A stretch of 64,000 nt of DNA from Mucilaginibacter sp. (GTDB lineage Bacteria; Bacteroidota; Bacteroidia; Sphingobacteriales; Sphingobacteriaceae), in assembly GCF_028288185.1 (NCBI RefSeq), contig NZ_JAQBOF010000010.1, forward strand, positions 1-64,000. The letters are read 5' to 3'. The notes below the pieces were generated by a model that saw nothing but the letters and a program-made list of their open reading frames with translations, was not told the DNA's origin and searched no databases. Positions 41,839 through 50,920 of the stretch are shown in pieces (position 1 is the first letter of the stretch; every line of letters starts with the position of its first letter). Both the position numbers and the translations under genes were made by a program.

Positions 41839-42429
41839 ATGCCAATGCAACGTCCTGTTTTCATGTTTTTCTTGTTGACATGCTTTATCAGCAGCAGCCA
41901 CTTAAAAGCACAAGTAATATTTAATGGCGATCTTGAAAATATAGACCCTAAAACCAATATGCCGGTGGCCTGGACAAACGCTATGAAAGGCGGCTATACC
42001 TACACCCTGGATAGCAATGTTGTGTATCACGGCAAATATTCTATTTGCATTACATCAAGCGATGCTTACCCTTATGGTGCTATTAACTGCGTTATCCCGT
42101 ATAATTTTACCGGGCACACGTTACAATTAAAAGGATTTATAAAAACAGAAAATGTTACCAATGGCTACGCAGGTATATGGATGCGGGTAAATGGCATTGA
42201 CGAGTTTGATAAAATGGAAAAGCAAAATCTGCATGGTACTAATGATTGGAAGGAGTACACAATTTCAATGCCTTATAATAGTGATGTTGCACGCAGCCTT
42301 AATGTTGGGGCTTTATTAACGGGCAAAGGCAAAATGTGGTTTGACAACCTGCGGCTGTATTTGGATGGAAAGTTGATTGAGAAGGTACCCTATAAGCCCG
42401 TTGTAGAGCCAACCGTAAATAGACCATAA
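41839..42429 (+). CDS. Exported beta-sandwich protein resembling the N-domain of S41 peptidases
   Basis: A 196-residue secreted protein. A signal peptide (about 1-23, ending HLKAQ) is followed by one galactose-binding-like sandwich: FNGDLENIDPKTNMPVAWTN, YHGKYSICITSS, LKGFIKTENVTNGYAGIWMR and GKGKMWFDNLRLYLDGK. This pattern is the non-catalytic N-terminal domain found ahead of S41 peptidase or esterase domains in many Bacteroidota proteins. Here it stands alone, because the frame ends at 42429 and nothing catalytic follows. It may bind carbohydrate or peptide at the cell surface; there is no direct evidence for its role. Confidence 0.6.
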   Translation: MPMQRPVFMFFLLTCFISSSHLKAQVIFNGDLENIDPKTNMPVAWTNAMKGGYTYTLDSNVVYHGKYSICITSSDAYPYGAINCVIPYNFTGHTLQLKGFIKTENVTNGYAGIWMRVNGIDEFDKMEKQNLHGTNDWKEYTISMPYNSDVARSLNVGALLTGKGKMWFDNLRLYLDGKLIEKVPYKPVVEPTVNRP

Positions 42430-42491
42430 GTTTCATCACCATAGGGAGGATTGAGATTGCTACCGGAAGTTGGTAATTAAGAGATTCCTTC

Positions 42492-42499
42492 TATATTTG
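42492..42499 (+). promoter_or_regulatory. -7 box of first lipocalin-like paralog
   Basis: TATATTTG matches TAnnTTTG and is followed by the same GAAACCTAAAT sequence that follows the -7 box of the downstream paralog, so promoter and gene were duplicated together. Confidence 0.6.
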
Positions 42500-42522
42500 A
42501 CGAAACCTAAATATATTCCTCC

Positions 42523-43278
42523 ATGCTAAAAAGAATACTCATCGCCTTAATTTTATTGCTTAACGCTGCGGCTATTTATGCGCAGCAATATTCGGCAAAA
42601 AATCTTTTGGGCCGATGGGAATCAACACGGAAGAAAGAAATTAATATGGCTTTTTTTACAGACTCTACCGGCGCCTTCCTGAGTGATGATGGGTTTTTAA
42701 AAAATAAAATAAAGTATACCATCAAGCCCGATAAGGACATTATTAAGCTTGACGCTACTATTCAAATTGACCGGAAAAGCCCGAGCTACGAAAAGTTTTA
42801 TTTTAAGTTTATTAGCGACAGTGTTTTGATTACCAGTAGGGGAAGCGCTATCCCCAAAAAAATAGATACGAGCGATAAGAAAATAGAAGTTTACAAAAAA
42901 ATAAAGTATGATTTGCCGGGTACAGAAATGCGCATGCACAATTTTAAGGATCTGTTGGGTTTGTGGAAATATTCCTTTAAGGATACTTTAAATAGCTGGG
43001 AGCTTAACTTTGTTGATGATAGTACTGTTTATAGCAAAAACGGCAGACAGAACTCAGTGAGGCTAAGTTACGTTGCTGATTTTACCAAACAGCCAATGAT
43101 GATAGATTTTTACAAGGGTAACGAACCTGTAGATGAGGCGATTTTTTACTTTTATAACAGAAATATTATGCTAGTGGAATATTCTGGGCATGATAAACGG
43201 CGGGATCATTTTAAGGCCTTTCTGATAGGAATCAAAGCGCTCATCCCGTATAAGAGGCAAACATCAGCTAAAAACTAA
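42523..43278 (+). CDS. Exported protein with two lipocalin-like repeats (paralog 1)
   Basis: A 251-residue secreted protein of unknown function. A signal peptide ends near 20 (AAIYAQQ). Two similar halves can be seen, each starting with a 'LLGxW' beta-strand: LLGRWES at about 28-34 and LLGLWKYSF near 146-154. These openings and the beta-rich remainder resemble the lipocalin-like/DUF-type small barrels of Bacteroidota. The next gene codes for a clear paralog with the same layout, from the signal peptide (LIALILLLN versus LITLILLVN) to the second repeat. It has its own promoter. Confidence 0.65.
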   Translation: MLKRILIALILLLNAAAIYAQQYSAKNLLGRWESTRKKEINMAFFTDSTGAFLSDDGFLKNKIKYTIKPDKDIIKLDATIQIDRKSPSYEKFYFKFISDSVLITSRGSAIPKKIDTSDKKIEVYKKIKYDLPGTEMRMHNFKDLLGLWKYSFKDTLNSWELNFVDDSTVYSKNGRQNSVRLSYVADFTKQPMMIDFYKGNEPVDEAIFYFYNRNIMLVEYSGHDKRRDHFKAFLIGIKALIPYKRQTSAKN

Positions 43279-43329
43279 TCACCTGCAATGCTTGGTATAT
43301 TTGCACTGGTAATCATGTTAATTTCGTTT

Positions 43330-43337
43330 TATATTTG
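43330..43337 (+). promoter_or_regulatory. -7 box of second lipocalin-like paralog
   Basis: TATATTTG followed by GAGAAACCTAAAT, almost identical to the promoter of the first copy. Confidence 0.6.
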
Positions 43338-43360
43338 AGAAACCTAAATGCAACTATCGC

Positions 43361-44128
43361 ATGAAAAAAAGAATACTTATCACCTTAATTTTATTAGTCA
43401 ACACAGCACTTCTATACGCGCAAAGCTATTCGGCGAAAGATCTGGTAGGCAGATGGCAATCATCACGATTTAAAAATTCTAACATAATTTTTACCAGTGA
43501 TACAACCGGGGCATGGCTAGATAAAGGCGGTTTTGTATTGAATAGATTTAAGTACATACCTGCCATACAAAAAGTAGGCGACAGGCAAATGAATTTTAAA
43601 TTTACAACTCAATTAAACCGCAAAAAACCAAGTTTTGAACGTGGCTATATCAAGTTTTTAAACGACAGTGTAATCTTACTTAGAATTAATAGTTGGGACA
43701 TACCTAAGGATGCCGATACCACCAATAAAAAGGTAGGAGTTTATTTAAAAATAAAACAGCCTATGACCGGCACTGAAATGCATTTGCCGATTTATAAAGA
43801 TTTGTTAGGCCAATGGGGCAATTCGTTTAAAGGAAAAATAAGTGATCATAAGTTTATTTTTGTTGATGACAAGACTGTGTATTATAAAGATACCACTCAC
43901 CTGATAAAATTGAGATATGTGGTTGATTTTAGACAACAACCTATTCCTGTTGATTTTTATTCGGGCCAGAAACTTGTTAAACAAATGTATTTAGGTTTTT
44001 ATACTACAGATAGAATACGCATTCAATCATTCAATAACTATAATAGAGGGGGTCATTTTAACGTTTTTGGAAATAATGCTTTTTTTGTGCGTGAAAAAAA
44101 AGAGTTTACGTTTGTTGATCAGTATTAA
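43361..44128 (+). CDS. Exported protein with two lipocalin-like repeats (paralog 2)
   Basis: A 255-residue paralog of the preceding gene. The signal peptide (LITLILLVNTALLYAQ) and the repeat openings LVGRWQSSRF and LLGQWGNSF match those of copy 1. Shared anchors include GFVLNRFKYIP versus GFLKNKIKYTI, DTTNKKVGVYLKIK versus DTSDKKIEVYKKIK, and TGTEMHLP versus PGTEMRMH. Divergence is high enough that the duplication is not recent. The function is unknown; the fold suggests small-ligand binding or a structural role outside the cytoplasm. Confidence 0.65.
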   Translation: MKKRILITLILLVNTALLYAQSYSAKDLVGRWQSSRFKNSNIIFTSDTTGAWLDKGGFVLNRFKYIPAIQKVGDRQMNFKFTTQLNRKKPSFERGYIKFLNDSVILLRINSWDIPKDADTTNKKVGVYLKIKQPMTGTEMHLPIYKDLLGQWGNSFKGKISDHKFIFVDDKTVYYKDTTHLIKLRYVVDFRQQPIPVDFYSGQKLVKQMYLGFYTTDRIRIQSFNNYNRGGHFNVFGNNAFFVREKKEFTFVDQY

Positions 44129-44135
44129 AACATAC

Positions 44136-44166
44136 TTGCATAATAATAATAATACACTTACCTTTG
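44136..44166 (+). promoter_or_regulatory. Promoter of rpsO
   Basis: TTG (44136-44138), 20 nt, then TACCTTTG (44159-44166), an excellent fit to the Bacteroidota housekeeping promoter. It gives a leader of about 40 nt. Confidence 0.7.
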
Positions 44167-44212
44167 CACCCACAAATAACAAAATTATTAACGCTTTAAT
44201 ATTATTTACGTA

Positions 44213-44491
44213 ATGTATTTAAGTACAGAAGAAAAACAAGAAATTTTCGCAAAACACGGTAAAGATGCAGCAGACACAGGTTCAACCGAAGGTCAGGTAG
44301 CATTATTCACTTACCGTATCGCACATTTAACAGGGCATTTGAAAAAAAACAAACATGATTTTTCAACCCAATTATCACTGCAAAAATTAGTAGGTAAACG
44401 CCGCGGATTGCTGGCTTACCTTTACAAAAAAGATATTTCAAGATACCGTGCCATCATCAAAGCTTTAGCGCTTAGGGATATCATTAAGTAA
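44213..44491 (+). CDS. rpsO: 30S ribosomal protein S15
   Basis: Small-subunit protein that binds the central domain of 16S rRNA early in assembly; 92 residues, close to the usual 89. The family run is intact: DTGSTEGQVALFTYRIAHLT, then HLKKNKHDFSTQLSLQKLVG and KRRGLLAYLYKKDISRYRAI. The order rpsO-pnp is conserved across many bacteria. A hairpin between the two probably lowers or processes the shared transcript. Confidence 0.97.
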   Translation: MYLSTEEKQEIFAKHGKDAADTGSTEGQVALFTYRIAHLTGHLKKNKHDFSTQLSLQKLVGKRRGLLAYLYKKDISRYRAIIKALALRDIIK

Positions 44492-44510
44492 CTTAAAGTT
44501 ATTTTTTACA

Positions 44511-44542
44511 AAAAGCCGTCTCTACTAGGAGATGGCTTTTTT
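44511..44542 (+). terminator. Hairpin terminator or attenuator between rpsO and pnp
   Basis: A 12-bp stem (44511-44522 with 44529-44540, one G-U pair in plus-strand RNA) followed by Us. In the known rpsO-pnp arrangement such a hairpin ends most rpsO transcripts and lets some reach pnp. Confidence 0.75.
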
Positions 44543-44620
44543 ACTTTACGAATTAATATACACACAATAAAAAAACCGATACGCTCTAAAAGATGAAAAG
44601 CGCATCACAACGAAAACAAG

Positions 44621-46747
44621 ATGAGTTTAAACGTAATTAAAAAGGTGATCGATTTAGGTGACGGCCGCACCATCGAGATCGAAACAGGAAAATTGGCCAA
44701 ACAAGCCGATGGCTCTGTAGTAATAAAAATGGGTGATACCATGTTATTGGCTACTGTAGTATCATCACAAGAAGCAAAAGAAGGTATTGATTTTTTACCC
44801 CTTTCTGTTGATTATCAAGAAAAATACGCTGCTACCGGTCGTATCCCTGGTGGATTTTTACGCCGCGAGGCTCGTTTATCAGACTATGAGGTTTTGATCT
44901 CGCGTTTGGTTGACCGTGCATTGCGCCCAATGTTCCCGGATGATTATCATGCGGACACACAAGTAATGATATCATTAATATCAGCTGATAAAGATATCAT
45001 GCCTGATTGTTTAGCAGGTTTAGCTGCATCAGCTGCATTAGCTTGTTCTGATATTCCGTTTAACGGCCCTATATCAGAAGTACGTGTAGCTAAAGTTGAT
45101 GGTAAATTAATTATCAACCCAACTTTAAGCCAATTGCAAACTGCAACTTTAGAGTTTATAGTAGCAGGTAGCGAGCATGACATCAACATGGTGGAAGGTG
45201 AAAGCGCCGAGATACAAGAAGAAGAATTGGTTGAAGCTATTAAATTTGCACACACTGCTATTAAAATACAGTGTTTAGCTCAAAAAGAGTTAACCATTGA
45301 ATTGAATAAAACCGAAAAACGTACTTACAGCCATGAGCACAGCAATGACGAGCTTGAAAAAGCTATCTATGCTGCTACTTATGATAAAGTTTACGCTATT
45401 GCAGGCGAAGCTTCTGGTAAAGACGAGCGTGGTGCTAAATTTAAAGCAGTACGTGATGAGTATATCGCTACTTTAGGCGAGATTGATGATATAACTAAAT
45501 CATTAGCTAAAAAATATTATCACGATGTTGAGTATGACGCTATCCGTAACCTTGTATTAGACGAAGGCAAACGTTTAGACGGCCGTACAACTACACAAAT
45601 ACGCCCAATATGGAGCGAAGTTGGTTATTTACCTGCTGCTCACGGTTCGGCTGTATTTACACGTGGCGAAACACAGTCATTAACATCAGTTACCTTAGGT
45701 GCTAAGGATGATGAACAAATGATTGACGGCGCGTTCATTAATGGTTACCAAAAATTCTTGTTACATTATAACTTCCCAGGTTTCTCAACCGGCGAGGTTC
45801 GTCCTAACAGGGGTGCAGGCCGTCGCGAGATTGGTCATGGTAACTTAGCTATGCGTTCATTAAAACGTGTATTACCTGCCGAGGATGCAAATCCTTATAC
45901 TATCCGTATTGTTTCTGATATCTTAGAATCTAACGGTTCATCATCAATGGCTACGGTTTGTGCCGGTACATTGGCTTTGATGGATGCAGGTATCAAAATT
46001 ACCAACCCGGTATCAGGTATCGCGATGGGATTGATCACTAACGAAATGGGTACTAAATATGCTATCCTTTCTGATATCTTAGGTGACGAAGATCACTTAG
46101 GTGATATGGACTTTAAAGTAACAGGTACTAAAAATGGTATTGTTGCTGTACAAATGGACTTGAAAATAAACGGTTTATCATACGAAGTTTTAACCAACGC
46201 GTTAAACCAGGCTAAAGATGGTCGTTTACACATACTAGGCGAAATGGCTAAAACCATGGAAGCACCTCGCGAAGATTACAAACCACACGCTCCGCGTATC
46301 GTTACTATCCGTATCGACAAAGAGTTTATCGGTGCCGTTATCGGACCTGGTGGCAAGATCATCCAAGAAATGCAGCGTGAAACCGGTGCTACTATCTCTA
46401 TTGAAGAAGTTGGCAACCAGGGTGTAGTTCAAATATTTGCTGATAACAAAGAAGCAATTGACAAAGCTGTTACCCGTATTAAAAACATAGCTTCTAAACC
46501 AGAGGTTGGTGAGATTTACGAAGGTAAAGTAAAATCAATTATGCCTTTTGGTGCATTTGTTGAAATTATGCCAGGTAAAGACGGTTTATTGCACATATCA
46601 GAAATTGACCACAAACGTATTGAAACTATGGACGGCATTTTTGAAGTCGGCGATGAAGTACGTGTGAAATTGCTTGATGTTGATAAGCAAGGTAAATTAA
46701 AACTTTCGCGTAAGGTTTTATTACCTAAGCCAGAAGCAGCTAAGTAA
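44621..46747 (+). CDS. pnp: Polyribonucleotide nucleotidyltransferase (PNPase)
   Basis: 3'-5' phosphorolytic exoribonuclease of RNA turnover, 708 residues, matching the family. Two RNase PH-like domains are present; the first starts at [20 protein letters not shown], the second around 310-530 with [20 protein letters not shown] and the active-site [20 protein letters not shown] domain ([20 protein letters not shown], about 565-585) and an S1 domain (about 620-690, [19 protein letters not shown]) follow. It is preceded by rpsO and a hairpin. The strong use of a few preferred codons is in keeping with high expression. Confidence 0.97.
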   Translation: MSLNVIKKVIDLGDGRTIEIETGKLAKQADGSVVIKMGDTMLLATVVSSQEAKEGIDFLPLSVDYQEKYAATGRIPGGFLRREARLSDYEVLISRLVDRALRPMFPDDYHADTQVMISLISADKDIMPDCLAGLAASAALACSDIPFNGPISEVRVAKVDGKLIINPTLSQLQTATLEFIVAGSEHDINMVEGESAEIQEEELVEAIKFAHTAIKIQCLAQKELTIELNKTEKRTYSHEHSNDELEKAIYAATYDKVYAIAGEASGKDERGAKFKAVRDEYIATLGEIDDITKSLAKKYYHDVEYDAIRNLVLDEGKRLDGRTTTQIRPIWSEVGYLPAAHGSAVFTRGETQSLTSVTLGAKDDEQMIDGAFINGYQKFLLHYNFPGFSTGEVRPNRGAGRREIGHGNLAMRSLKRVLPAEDANPYTIRIVSDILESNGSSSMATVCAGTLALMDAGIKITNPVSGIAMGLITNEMGTKYAILSDILGDEDHLGDMDFKVTGTKNGIVAVQMDLKINGLSYEVLTNALNQAKDGRLHILGEMAKTMEAPREDYKPHAPRIVTIRIDKEFIGAVIGPGGKIIQEMQRETGATISIEEVGNQGVVQIFADNKEAIDKAVTRIKNIASKPEVGEIYEGKVKSIMPFGAFVEIMPGKDGLLHISEIDHKRIETMDGIFEVGDEVRVKLLDVDKQGKLKLSRKVLLPKPEAAK

Positions 46748-46751
46748 TAGC

Positions 46752-46819
46752 CTCACCCTAAATCCCTATTTACCGCTTGCGGAAGAGAAGGTGGTCGAGC
46801 GATGCAAAGACCGGGTGAG
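46752..46819. repeat. Degenerate intergenic repeat with CTCACCC/GGGTGAG ends
   Basis: Between pnp and its terminator, CTCACCC (46752-46758) and GGGTGAG (46813-46819) form inverted ends of a 68-nt piece with partial internal pairing. It resembles the dispersed intergenic repeats beginning CCTCACCCTAAATCC seen in several bacterial genomes. No coding content. Confidence 0.4.
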
Positions 46820-46831
46820 TAATCATATTTT

Positions 46832-46869
46832 AAACAGTAAAGGCCTTAGAAATAAGGCCTTTACTGTTT
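46832..46869 (+). terminator. Strong terminator after pnp
   Basis: A perfect 17-bp stem (46832-46848 with 46853-46869) closed by a GAAA tetraloop. The U-tract is weak, but the stem is very stable and placed 85 nt past pnp. Confidence 0.75.
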
Positions 46870-46981
46870 AATCGAAATTTTGTTTTAATTATTTTTTATT
46901 TTTTGAAACAAAAAGCTGTTTTTTGAGCTTTATATCTTTTATAGTTAGTTGATAAAAGCTAAAAGGCCGATCCAAATTGAA

Positions 46982-47257
46982 ATGACCTCTACTACCAATG
47001 ATCCTTTAGACTTTCTCAATAACAATAATAATTCTGGCAAACTGGCAGGCCCTGGTGCCGATTTGGTACAGATGTTATTGTATGAAATAATAAGGGTAAA
47101 AGAACTTATTGCTTATTATGACTCCATTCCAAATGGGGGCGGGCAGCTTGGCTCATCTATTTTAACCGAACTGATTACCGAAGCCTACAACTCGTTAGTT
47201 AACTATGATATTATACTGATGAAAAAATACTATGATCTTTTGTTGAATTGTGATTGA
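46982..47257 (+). CDS. Conserved small hypothetical protein
   Basis: A 91-residue cytosolic protein, starting at ATG 46982 (MTSTTNDPLDFLNNNNNSG); a longer start 33 nt upstream lacks an ATG. After an Asn-rich linker it is mostly helical: ADLVQMLLYEIIRVKELIAY, then GSSILTELITEAYNSLVNYD and ILMKKYYDLLLNC. I do not recognise a named family. Its place before rpe, and the coding-like composition, argue that it is real. Confidence 0.6.
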   Translation: MTSTTNDPLDFLNNNNNSGKLAGPGADLVQMLLYEIIRVKELIAYYDSIPNGGGQLGSSILTELITEAYNSLVNYDIILMKKYYDLLLNCD

Positions 47258-47262
47258 TTTTT

Positions 47263-47390
47263 GTCATTGGTCATTAAGTCATTAGTCATTGAATGACGGC
47301 CTTTAGCATGTTTGCTAATAAACTTACCACAATTCCCTACATTTAATATATTTGCAACAACTAATGATTAATGACACAATGACCAATGAC
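47263..47390. repeat. Long inverted repeat of GTCATT-type units before and across the rpe start
   Basis: The arm 47263-47290 (units GTCATTG, GTCATTA) and the arm 47362-47390 (complementary TAATGAC, CAATGAC units) match in about 25 of 28 positions. The right arm covers the possible rpe start codons. A -7 box (TATATTTG, 47347-47354) lies between the arms, so only transcripts arriving from upstream would contain both. Confidence 0.75.
47347..47354 (+). promoter_or_regulatory. -7 box of rpe
   Basis: TATATTTG fits TAnnTTTG. The start near 47361 makes the ATG at 47364 almost leaderless and favours the ATG at 47379 as start of rpe. Confidence 0.5.
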
Positions 47391-48035
47391 CATTTGATTG
47401 CTCCATCAATTTTATCTGCCGATTTTGGGAATCTGCAACGTGATATAGAAATGCTTAATCAAAGCGAAGCAGACTGGATACACGTTGATATAATGGATGG
47501 TTTATTTGTGCCTAACATATCATTTGGTTTCCCGGTGGCCGAGGTTGCCTATAAGCACGCTACAAAGCCACTGGATGTACATTTAATGATAGTAGACCCT
47601 GATCGTTACCTTAAACGTTTTGCAGCCGCGGGTGCAGCCGGTATAACCGTGCAATTAGAAGCTTGCCCTAATTTACATCGTACTATACAAGTTATTAAAG
47701 AATTAGGATGCAGGGCAGGAGTGGCCATTAACCCGCATAGCCCTGTTGCTTTATTGGAAGATATTGTTGGTGACCTTGACCTGGTTTTGATCATGTCTGT
47801 AAATCCAGGTTTTGGCGGGCAGCACTTTATTGAAAATACTTACAAAAAGGTAGCTGATATTAAAAGGCTAGCCGAAAAATATAATCCTGATCTGTTTATA
47901 GAAGTTGACGGCGGAGTTGATAAAAACAACGCTGGGGAATTGTTTTCGGTTGGTGCAAATGTGTTAGTTGCGGGTAGCTCGGTGTTCTCGGCATCTAGTC
48001 CGTCGGCAATGATCTCAACGCTCAAAAACTCCTGA
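47379..48035 (+). CDS. rpe: Ribulose-phosphate 3-epimerase
   Basis: Interconverts ribulose-5-phosphate and xylulose-5-phosphate in the pentose phosphate pathway; a TIM barrel of 218 residues from the chosen ATG (an ATG at 47364 in the same frame would add 5). Family marks: LIAPSILSADFGNLQRDIEM, IHVDIMDGLFVPNISFG (metal and catalytic Asp), LDVHLMIVDPDRYL, LIMSVNPGFGGQHFIENT, and VDGGVDKNNAGEL with the second catalytic Asp. The start region lies in the right arm of a long inverted repeat. Confidence 0.96.
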   Translation: MTNDHLIAPSILSADFGNLQRDIEMLNQSEADWIHVDIMDGLFVPNISFGFPVAEVAYKHATKPLDVHLMIVDPDRYLKRFAAAGAAGITVQLEACPNLHRTIQVIKELGCRAGVAINPHSPVALLEDIVGDLDLVLIMSVNPGFGGQHFIENTYKKVADIKRLAEKYNPDLFIEVDGGVDKNNAGELFSVGANVLVAGSSVFSASSPSAMISTLKNS

Positions 48036-48172
48036 ATGTTATTACAATCATAATACAAATAGTACAACTTTTTAATTTTATTTAATAAAAGGGCTGTAAA
48101 AGTCATTTTTATTAAATATTTATATTTTTTAAAATAAATGTAAATAAACCCTGTAAACTTTGTCAAATTAAT

Positions 48173-48180
48173 TACCTTTG
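48173..48180 (+). promoter_or_regulatory. -7 box of serC
   Basis: TACCTTTG fits TAnnTTTG and sits 60 nt before the serC ATG. No good -33 box was seen. Confidence 0.45.
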
Positions 48181-48240
48181 CCCCAGCAAAATACGAAGTT
48201 CTTAATTCGATATGGCGCAGAAAACCAATTTTCAAAACAT

Positions 48241-49308
48241 ATGAAACATAATTTTGGTGCCGGACCAGGCATCTTACCTCATGAAGTTTTAAAGCAAGCT
48301 GCAGCTGCGGTTGTTGATTTTAATGGCATCGGTTTATCTCTTTTAGAGATCTCGCACCGATCGGCTGAGTTTGAGGCGGTTTTAGATGAAGCCGTAAAAT
48401 TAGTGAAAGAGTTATTAGAAGTTCCGGAAGGTTACTCGGTATTGTTTTTACAAGGTGGTGCAAGTACACAATTTGCAATGGTGCCTTATAACTTGCTGCC
48501 ATCAACCGGTAAAGCTGCTTATGTAGAGTCGGGTGTATGGGCTAACAAAGCTTTAAAAGAAGCTAAATTCTTTGGCGAGGTTGATGTTATTGCTACATCA
48601 AAAGAAAGTAATTTTACTTACATCCCTAAAGATTATACCATACCTGCTGATGCGGCTTATTTGCATTTAACATCAAATAATACCATTTATGGTACGCAAT
48701 TGCATGAGTTCCCTGCATCGCCAATACCTGTTGTTTGCGATATGTCGTCAGACATCTTCAGCCGAAAAATTAATGTTGCTGATTTTGGTATTATCTATGC
48801 AGGCGCTCAAAAAAATATGGGCCCGGCCGGTACAACCTTAGTAATTGTTAAAGACGAAATACTAGGTAAAACAGACCGTAAAATACCTGCAATGTTAAAT
48901 TACCAGGTACAAATAGAAGGTGGATCAATGTATAACACCCCGCCGGTATTTGCTATATATGTATCAATGCTTACGCTAAACTGGTTAAAATCAAAAGGCG
49001 GCGTTGAAGCAATTGCCAAAGAAAATAAAGCAAAATCATACGTATTGTACGAAGAAATTGACCGTAACCCGCTATTTAAAGCAGTTTGCGCAGTTGAAGA
49101 TCGCTCGGATATGAATGTTTGCTTTGTAATGGAAAACCCTGAGTTGGAAAAACCATTCCTTAAACTTTGCGATGAAAAAGGCATAGTTGGCATTAAAGGC
49201 CACAGAAGCGTAGGCGGTTTCCGTGCTTCCATATATAACGCGTTGCCAATAACCAGCATCTATGTGCTGATTGACGCCATGCAGGAGTTTGCAGAAAAGA
49301 ATAGTTAG
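48241..49308 (+). CDS. serC: Phosphoserine aminotransferase
   Basis: PLP enzyme of serine biosynthesis that makes 3-phosphoserine from 3-phosphohydroxypyruvate and glutamate. The ATG at 48241 gives [17 protein letters not shown], the family's standard opening, and 355 residues; the frame stays open 63 nt further upstream but passes through the promoter. Landmarks: [14 protein letters not shown] (31-44), [11 protein letters not shown] (68-78), the PLP Lys191 in [12 protein letters not shown], and [10 protein letters not shown]. The C-terminus [14 protein letters not shown] binds the phosphate. The serA gene follows in the same direction, so the first two serine steps lie together. Confidence 0.96.
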   Translation: MKHNFGAGPGILPHEVLKQAAAAVVDFNGIGLSLLEISHRSAEFEAVLDEAVKLVKELLEVPEGYSVLFLQGGASTQFAMVPYNLLPSTGKAAYVESGVWANKALKEAKFFGEVDVIATSKESNFTYIPKDYTIPADAAYLHLTSNNTIYGTQLHEFPASPIPVVCDMSSDIFSRKINVADFGIIYAGAQKNMGPAGTTLVIVKDEILGKTDRKIPAMLNYQVQIEGGSMYNTPPVFAIYVSMLTLNWLKSKGGVEAIAKENKAKSYVLYEEIDRNPLFKAVCAVEDRSDMNVCFVMENPELEKPFLKLCDEKGIVGIKGHRSVGGFRASIYNALPITSIYVLIDAMQEFAEKNS

Positions 49309-49400
49309 TTCACTGGTTCATTGGTTCAATAGTTCATTGGTGCATATCGATGGGCTAATGAAGCAGACCGATGAACAAATGAACTATTGAACAAATGAAC
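49308..49400. repeat. Long imperfect hairpin of GTTCATT-type units between serC and serA
   Basis: Left arm 49308-49341 is built of GTTCA(C/T)TG-like units. Right arm 49367-49400 is the complementary series (ATGAACAA, TGAACTATTGAAC). The 34-position arms pair with about eight mismatches around a 25-nt loop. The right arm ends 9 nt before the serA ATG. Confidence 0.75.
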
Positions 49401-49409
49401 TTTTAAAAG

Positions 49410-50363
49410 ATGATCAAAATATTAGCTAACGATGGGATAGATCCTATCGGAAAAAAAATGTTAGAGGATGCCGGTTTTGAGGTTGATACTAACAATATAC
49501 CACAGGATGAATTACCTGTTAAATTACAAAATTACGATGCTATTACCGTACGTAGTGCGACTAAAGTACGCAAAGCATTAATTGACGCTTGCCCTAACCT
49601 AAAGCTGATTGGCCGCGGCGGTGTAGGTGTTGATAATATAGATGTTGATTACGCTAAAGAAAAAGGAATAGGCGTATATAATACGCCGGCTTCTTCATCA
49701 TTATCAGTTGCAGAGCTTGTTTTCGCACAATTGTTTACCGGCGTGCGTTTTTTGCATGACAGTAACCGCAAAATGCCGGTTGATGGCGGCACTAAGTTTA
49801 ACGACTTGAAAAAAGCTTACGCCAAAGGTATCGAGCTGCGTGGTAAAACTTTAGGTATTGTAGGCTTTGGTCGTATCGGCCGCGAAGTGGCAAAGATCGC
49901 TATCGGTGTTGGTATGGATATTATTGCTTATGATCTGTTCCCGTTCAATCCTGAAGTGGAAATAACATTAGGTACGGGTGGTACTAAAGTTAATGTAACC
50001 GTTAAAACATCAACACTTGACGAGATCATTAAAACTGCTGATTTTATAACCCTGCACACACCATTCATCGACAAAGCTTTAATTGGCGCCGAAGAATTGG
50101 CGCAAATGAAAAAAGGTGTACAACTAATCAACATTTCACGTGGTGGATTAATTGACGAGTTAGCCCTGGTTGACGCTTTAAACAGTGCCCAGGTATCATA
50201 CGCGGCATTAGACGTATTTGATAATGAACCGACCCCTCGTGCAGAGATATTAACCCACCCTAAAATATCATTAACCCCGCACATTGGTGCTGCTACAAAC
50301 GAAGCACAAGAGCGTATAGGGGCAGAGCTGGCCAGTTTAATAATTGGGCACTTTAAGAAATAA
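49410..50363 (+). CDS. serA: D-3-phosphoglycerate dehydrogenase, short form
   Basis: NAD-dependent oxidoreductase for the first step of serine synthesis, 317 residues. The substrate domain starts KILANDGIDPIGKKMLEDAG. The NAD fold has GKTLGIVGFGRIGREVAKIA (GxGxxG, about 145-164). Catalytic residues are recognisable: Arg in NISRGGLIDE, Glu in DVFDNEPTP, and His in LTPHIGAAT. It lacks the C-terminal ACT domain of E. coli SerA, as in the short Bacteroidota enzymes, so feedback by serine may be absent or different. It follows serC, separated by an unusual hairpin. Confidence 0.93.
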   Translation: MIKILANDGIDPIGKKMLEDAGFEVDTNNIPQDELPVKLQNYDAITVRSATKVRKALIDACPNLKLIGRGGVGVDNIDVDYAKEKGIGVYNTPASSSLSVAELVFAQLFTGVRFLHDSNRKMPVDGGTKFNDLKKAYAKGIELRGKTLGIVGFGRIGREVAKIAIGVGMDIIAYDLFPFNPEVEITLGTGGTKVNVTVKTSTLDEIIKTADFITLHTPFIDKALIGAEELAQMKKGVQLINISRGGLIDELALVDALNSAQVSYAALDVFDNEPTPRAEILTHPKISLTPHIGAATNEAQERIGAELASLIIGHFKK

Positions 50364-50375
50364 TGTGACGTTAAC

Positions 50376-50411
50376 AACAAAAAAAGGAGGTTTATGCCTC
50401 CTTTTTTTGTT
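50376..50411. terminator. Bidirectional terminator between serA and a convergent lipoprotein gene
   Basis: A perfect 15-bp stem (50376-50390 with 50397-50411) with a 6-nt loop, and A/T-runs inside the arms that give Us for both strands. It serves serA and the leftward gene ending at 50428. Confidence 0.85.
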
Positions 50412-50427
50412 ACAGTAAATTAGTTTT

Positions 50428-50829
50428 TTATTGAAAAGGGTACTCGATAACCTTTAATTTTTCGTTGACTGCGACAGTATCTAAAAACCATGAATAACCA
50501 ACGTTCTTGATACTATAGTTAAAGCCCACAATAAGGGTGGAGCCATCATCAGGTACTGTTTTTTGAAAAATCATTTTATTTGCAGGACCTGGGATATCCT
50601 TAATTCTCATTGAAGTTAAAGCCGAATCGAAGACAGTGATGTTTGACTTCTTTTTTATAGTTAATGAGAAATTGATGGTATCATTAACACCAGAAAAATC
50701 TTTATTGGTATAAAGAATAAATTTGATAGTCTTAGTAGCAGAGGAGTTTGATTGTACGCCTTGTTTTTGGCACGATAGCATAAAAATAAGTATAGCCAAG
50801 ACAGGTAGGATAGCAAGTTTTTTGTTCAT
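50428..50829 (-). CDS. Hypothetical lipoprotein
   Basis: A 133-residue exported protein with a lipobox ending at Cys20 (LIFMLSC). The mature part is beta-rich (IKFILYTNKDFSGVNDTINF, then SLTIKKKSNITVFDS) and ends VGFNYSIKNVGYSWFLDTVA. It resembles small Bacteroidota lipoproteins of unknown role. No neighbour suggests a function; it stands alone between two convergent or divergent units. Confidence 0.6.
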   Translation of the reverse strand: MNKKLAILPVLAILIFMLSCQKQGVQSNSSATKTIKFILYTNKDFSGVNDTINFSLTIKKKSNITVFDSALTSMRIKDIPGPANKMIFQKTVPDDGSTLIVGFNYSIKNVGYSWFLDTVAVNEKLKVIEYPFQ

Positions 50830-50920
50830 ATTTTTTTAATTTTTATTTAAACAATACGCTCTTATTTTTATAAGGTTGCCTGCCGTGAAAAGTATTTTAA
50901 CAGAGACAATAAATAAATTG

